A stretch of DNA of 5,322 bases from an uncultured Lacticaseibacillus sp. (GTDB lineage Bacteria; Bacillota; Bacilli; Lactobacillales; Lactobacillaceae), in contig CAKQZO010000116.1 in NCBI GenBank assembly GCA_934293835.1, positions 1 through 5,322 of the forward strand. Direction: 5' to 3'. A model generated the notes under the pieces. It saw only the letters and a list, made by a program, of their open reading frames with translations, had not been told where the DNA came from and searched no databases. A program made the position numbers and the translations under genes. Position 1 is the first letter of the stretch; every line of letters starts with the position of its first letter. Shown here piece by piece: positions 4,620 through 5,322 of this stretch.

Positions 4620-5234
4620 ATGTTTAAGTTAACCGATTTCCAAGCTTTTGCAGAGCCTTCTTTGGCGGGGCGATTGGCGATTATTCGGCGCGATTTGGAT
4701 CCGAAGTTTGAACAGGCAGGGGCGATTTTGGCGGAGCAGGCGACGCGCGCGCAGCTGCCACGCCAGACGGTACATATCGCCAAACACGCGCGGCGGCACA
4801 AGAATCCGCCTCCGGATACCTGGCTGGCGCTGGCCACCAATCCACGCGGGTATAAGATGATGCCGCATGTCGAGCTGGGTTTCTGGGATGACCGGCTGTT
4901 CTTATGGGTGGCGGTGCTCAAAGAAAGTAAGCCCTTGATAATCGATGCAGACACGATCGCGTCGTTGTGTGCCGGATTATCCGCCCAAACGGAACTGGCA
5001 GGGGACCATACGGATAAACTGGCCGCGCGTCCGTGGTCGCCGGAGGCCTTGACCATGCAAACGGCGCGCTTCAACACGGTGGGTAAGGCAGAGTGGCTGC
5101 TCGGCAAGACTTATCTGCGTACGGACCCGTTGTGGCAGACGCCCGATGCGCTGTGGGCGGACATTCGGTACCGATTTGATGCGCTAATGCCAGTGTATCA
5201 GGCGTTGACCACAGAATTTTCTCAGCAAAGATGA
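4620..5234 (+). CDS. UPF0637/DUF1054 (YktB-like) protein
   Basis: This 204-residue protein is about the normal length for the family, whose members are widespread in Bacilli and have no established function. The hallmark segment is at about residues 55-100: HIAKHARRHKNPPPDTWLAL, then NPRGYKMMPHVELGFWDDRL and FLWVAVLKES. This corresponds to the conserved AKHARR..NPP.DTW and KRGYK..PH...G.W block of Bacillus YktB. A second family feature, GDH, is at about 121-123, and VGKAEWLLGKTYLR near residue 150 is also conserved. There is no signal peptide or membrane segment, so it is probably cytoplasmic. The start is fixed by GGAGGTGAT (4605-4613), six bases before ATG 4620. It has its own promoter and no visible terminator; the next gene has a separate promoter 9-17 bases after the stop. 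Confidence 0.9.
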   Translation: MFKLTDFQAFAEPSLAGRLAIIRRDLDPKFEQAGAILAEQATRAQLPRQTVHIAKHARRHKNPPPDTWLALATNPRGYKMMPHVELGFWDDRLFLWVAVLKESKPLIIDADTIASLCAGLSAQTELAGDHTDKLAARPWSPEALTMQTARFNTVGKAEWLLGKTYLRTDPLWQTPDALWADIRYRFDALMPVYQALTTEFSQQR

Positions 5235-5242
5235 GCTGATTG

Positions 5243-5251
5243 TGTTAAAAT
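5243..5251 (+). promoter_or_regulatory. Extended -10 promoter of the last gene
   Basis: TGTTAAAAT gives TG-n-TAAAAT, a near-consensus extended -10, without a recognisable -35 17 bp upstream. AGGAGG (5267-5272) follows, then ATG at 5283, which gives an ordinary short leader. Confidence 0.55.
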
Positions 5252-5282
5252 GATGGCATTAATCTCAGGAGGCTTTAATCTT

Positions 5283-5322
5283 ATGGAAACTGTTTATACG
5301 CCCAACGCACCAGAACCACTCG
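5283..5322 (+). CDS. Start of a gene, probably RidA/YjgF family (3' end outside window)
   Basis: Only 13 codons are present: METVYTPNAPEPL. The pattern xTxxTxNAPxxxGPYSQ opens many RidA proteins, which hydrolyse reactive enamine/imine intermediates released by PLP enzymes. The visible T-NAP-P part fits, but the diagnostic GPYSQ lies beyond the edge. The start is well supported by AGGAGG ten bases upstream and an extended -10 promoter. With so few residues the family call is tentative, but the presence of a gene start is secure. Confidence 0.6.
   Translation, partial: METVYTPNAPEPL

Noticed and set aside
4586..5107. Minus-strand open frame of 173 codons opposite the UPF0637 gene
   Set aside because: It is fully antisense to a well-supported gene, is Ser/Ala-rich without recognisable motifs and lacks a ribosome binding site.

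Overview
The window looks like chromosomal DNA of a lactic acid bacterium, most likely in the Lactobacillaceae, from a lineage with fairly high GC. The evidence is the UPF0637/DUF1054 protein, the GshF-like ATP-grasp protein, the TnpB subtype, the strong GGAGG ribosome binding sites and the extended -10 promoters. The species cannot be named from the sequence. The GC-rich coding sequences of the ATP-grasp and UPF0637 genes contrast with the AT-rich operator region of the regulator pair.

Layout, left to right. (1) Positions 1-~1227 hold the right part of an IS200/IS605-type element: a TnpB gene whose 5' end is cut by the window edge, then about 165 bp of consecutive hairpins that fit a right end and omega-RNA scaffold. 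(2) Directly after the right end, 1228-1458 is the 3' stump of an alpha-L-rhamnosidase-like gene followed by a good intrinsic terminator (1503-1540), so the element seems to have cut this gene. (3) 1541-1785 is non-coding. It holds a possible decayed reading frame on the minus strand, a perfect 16-bp palindrome and the promoter of the next gene. (4) 1807-3480 is a large ATP-grasp gene related to the bifunctional glutathione synthetase GshF. It has lost the recognisable gamma-glutamylcysteine ligase motifs and the terminal metal-binding E-x-N of the ATP-grasp fold. (5) 3472-4206 is a compact CI/Cro-like switch of two divergent XRE regulators, with three related operator-like sites between them. 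The repressor gene overlaps the 3' end of the ATP-grasp gene tail to tail, and the Cro-like gene ends in a clear terminator. (6) 4244-4619 is a gene-free stretch of three hairpin modules built around repeats of GCTTCGCTCT(T)GTGA. The last repeat carries the -10 element of the next gene. (7) 4620-5234 is a UPF0637/DUF1054 (YktB-like) gene. (8) At 5283 a further gene starts, probably a RidA/YjgF-family protein, cut by the window edge.

The genes do not form one pathway. The region reads as an accessory or variable locus: a homing-type TnpB element in a sugar-degradation gene, an apparently repurposed glutathione-synthetase-like protein, and an orphan phage-type switch with no other phage genes in view. 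The unusual points are the altered ATP-grasp protein, the self-contained two-regulator switch, and the structured repeat cluster. No defence system, CRISPR array, tRNA or rRNA was seen.
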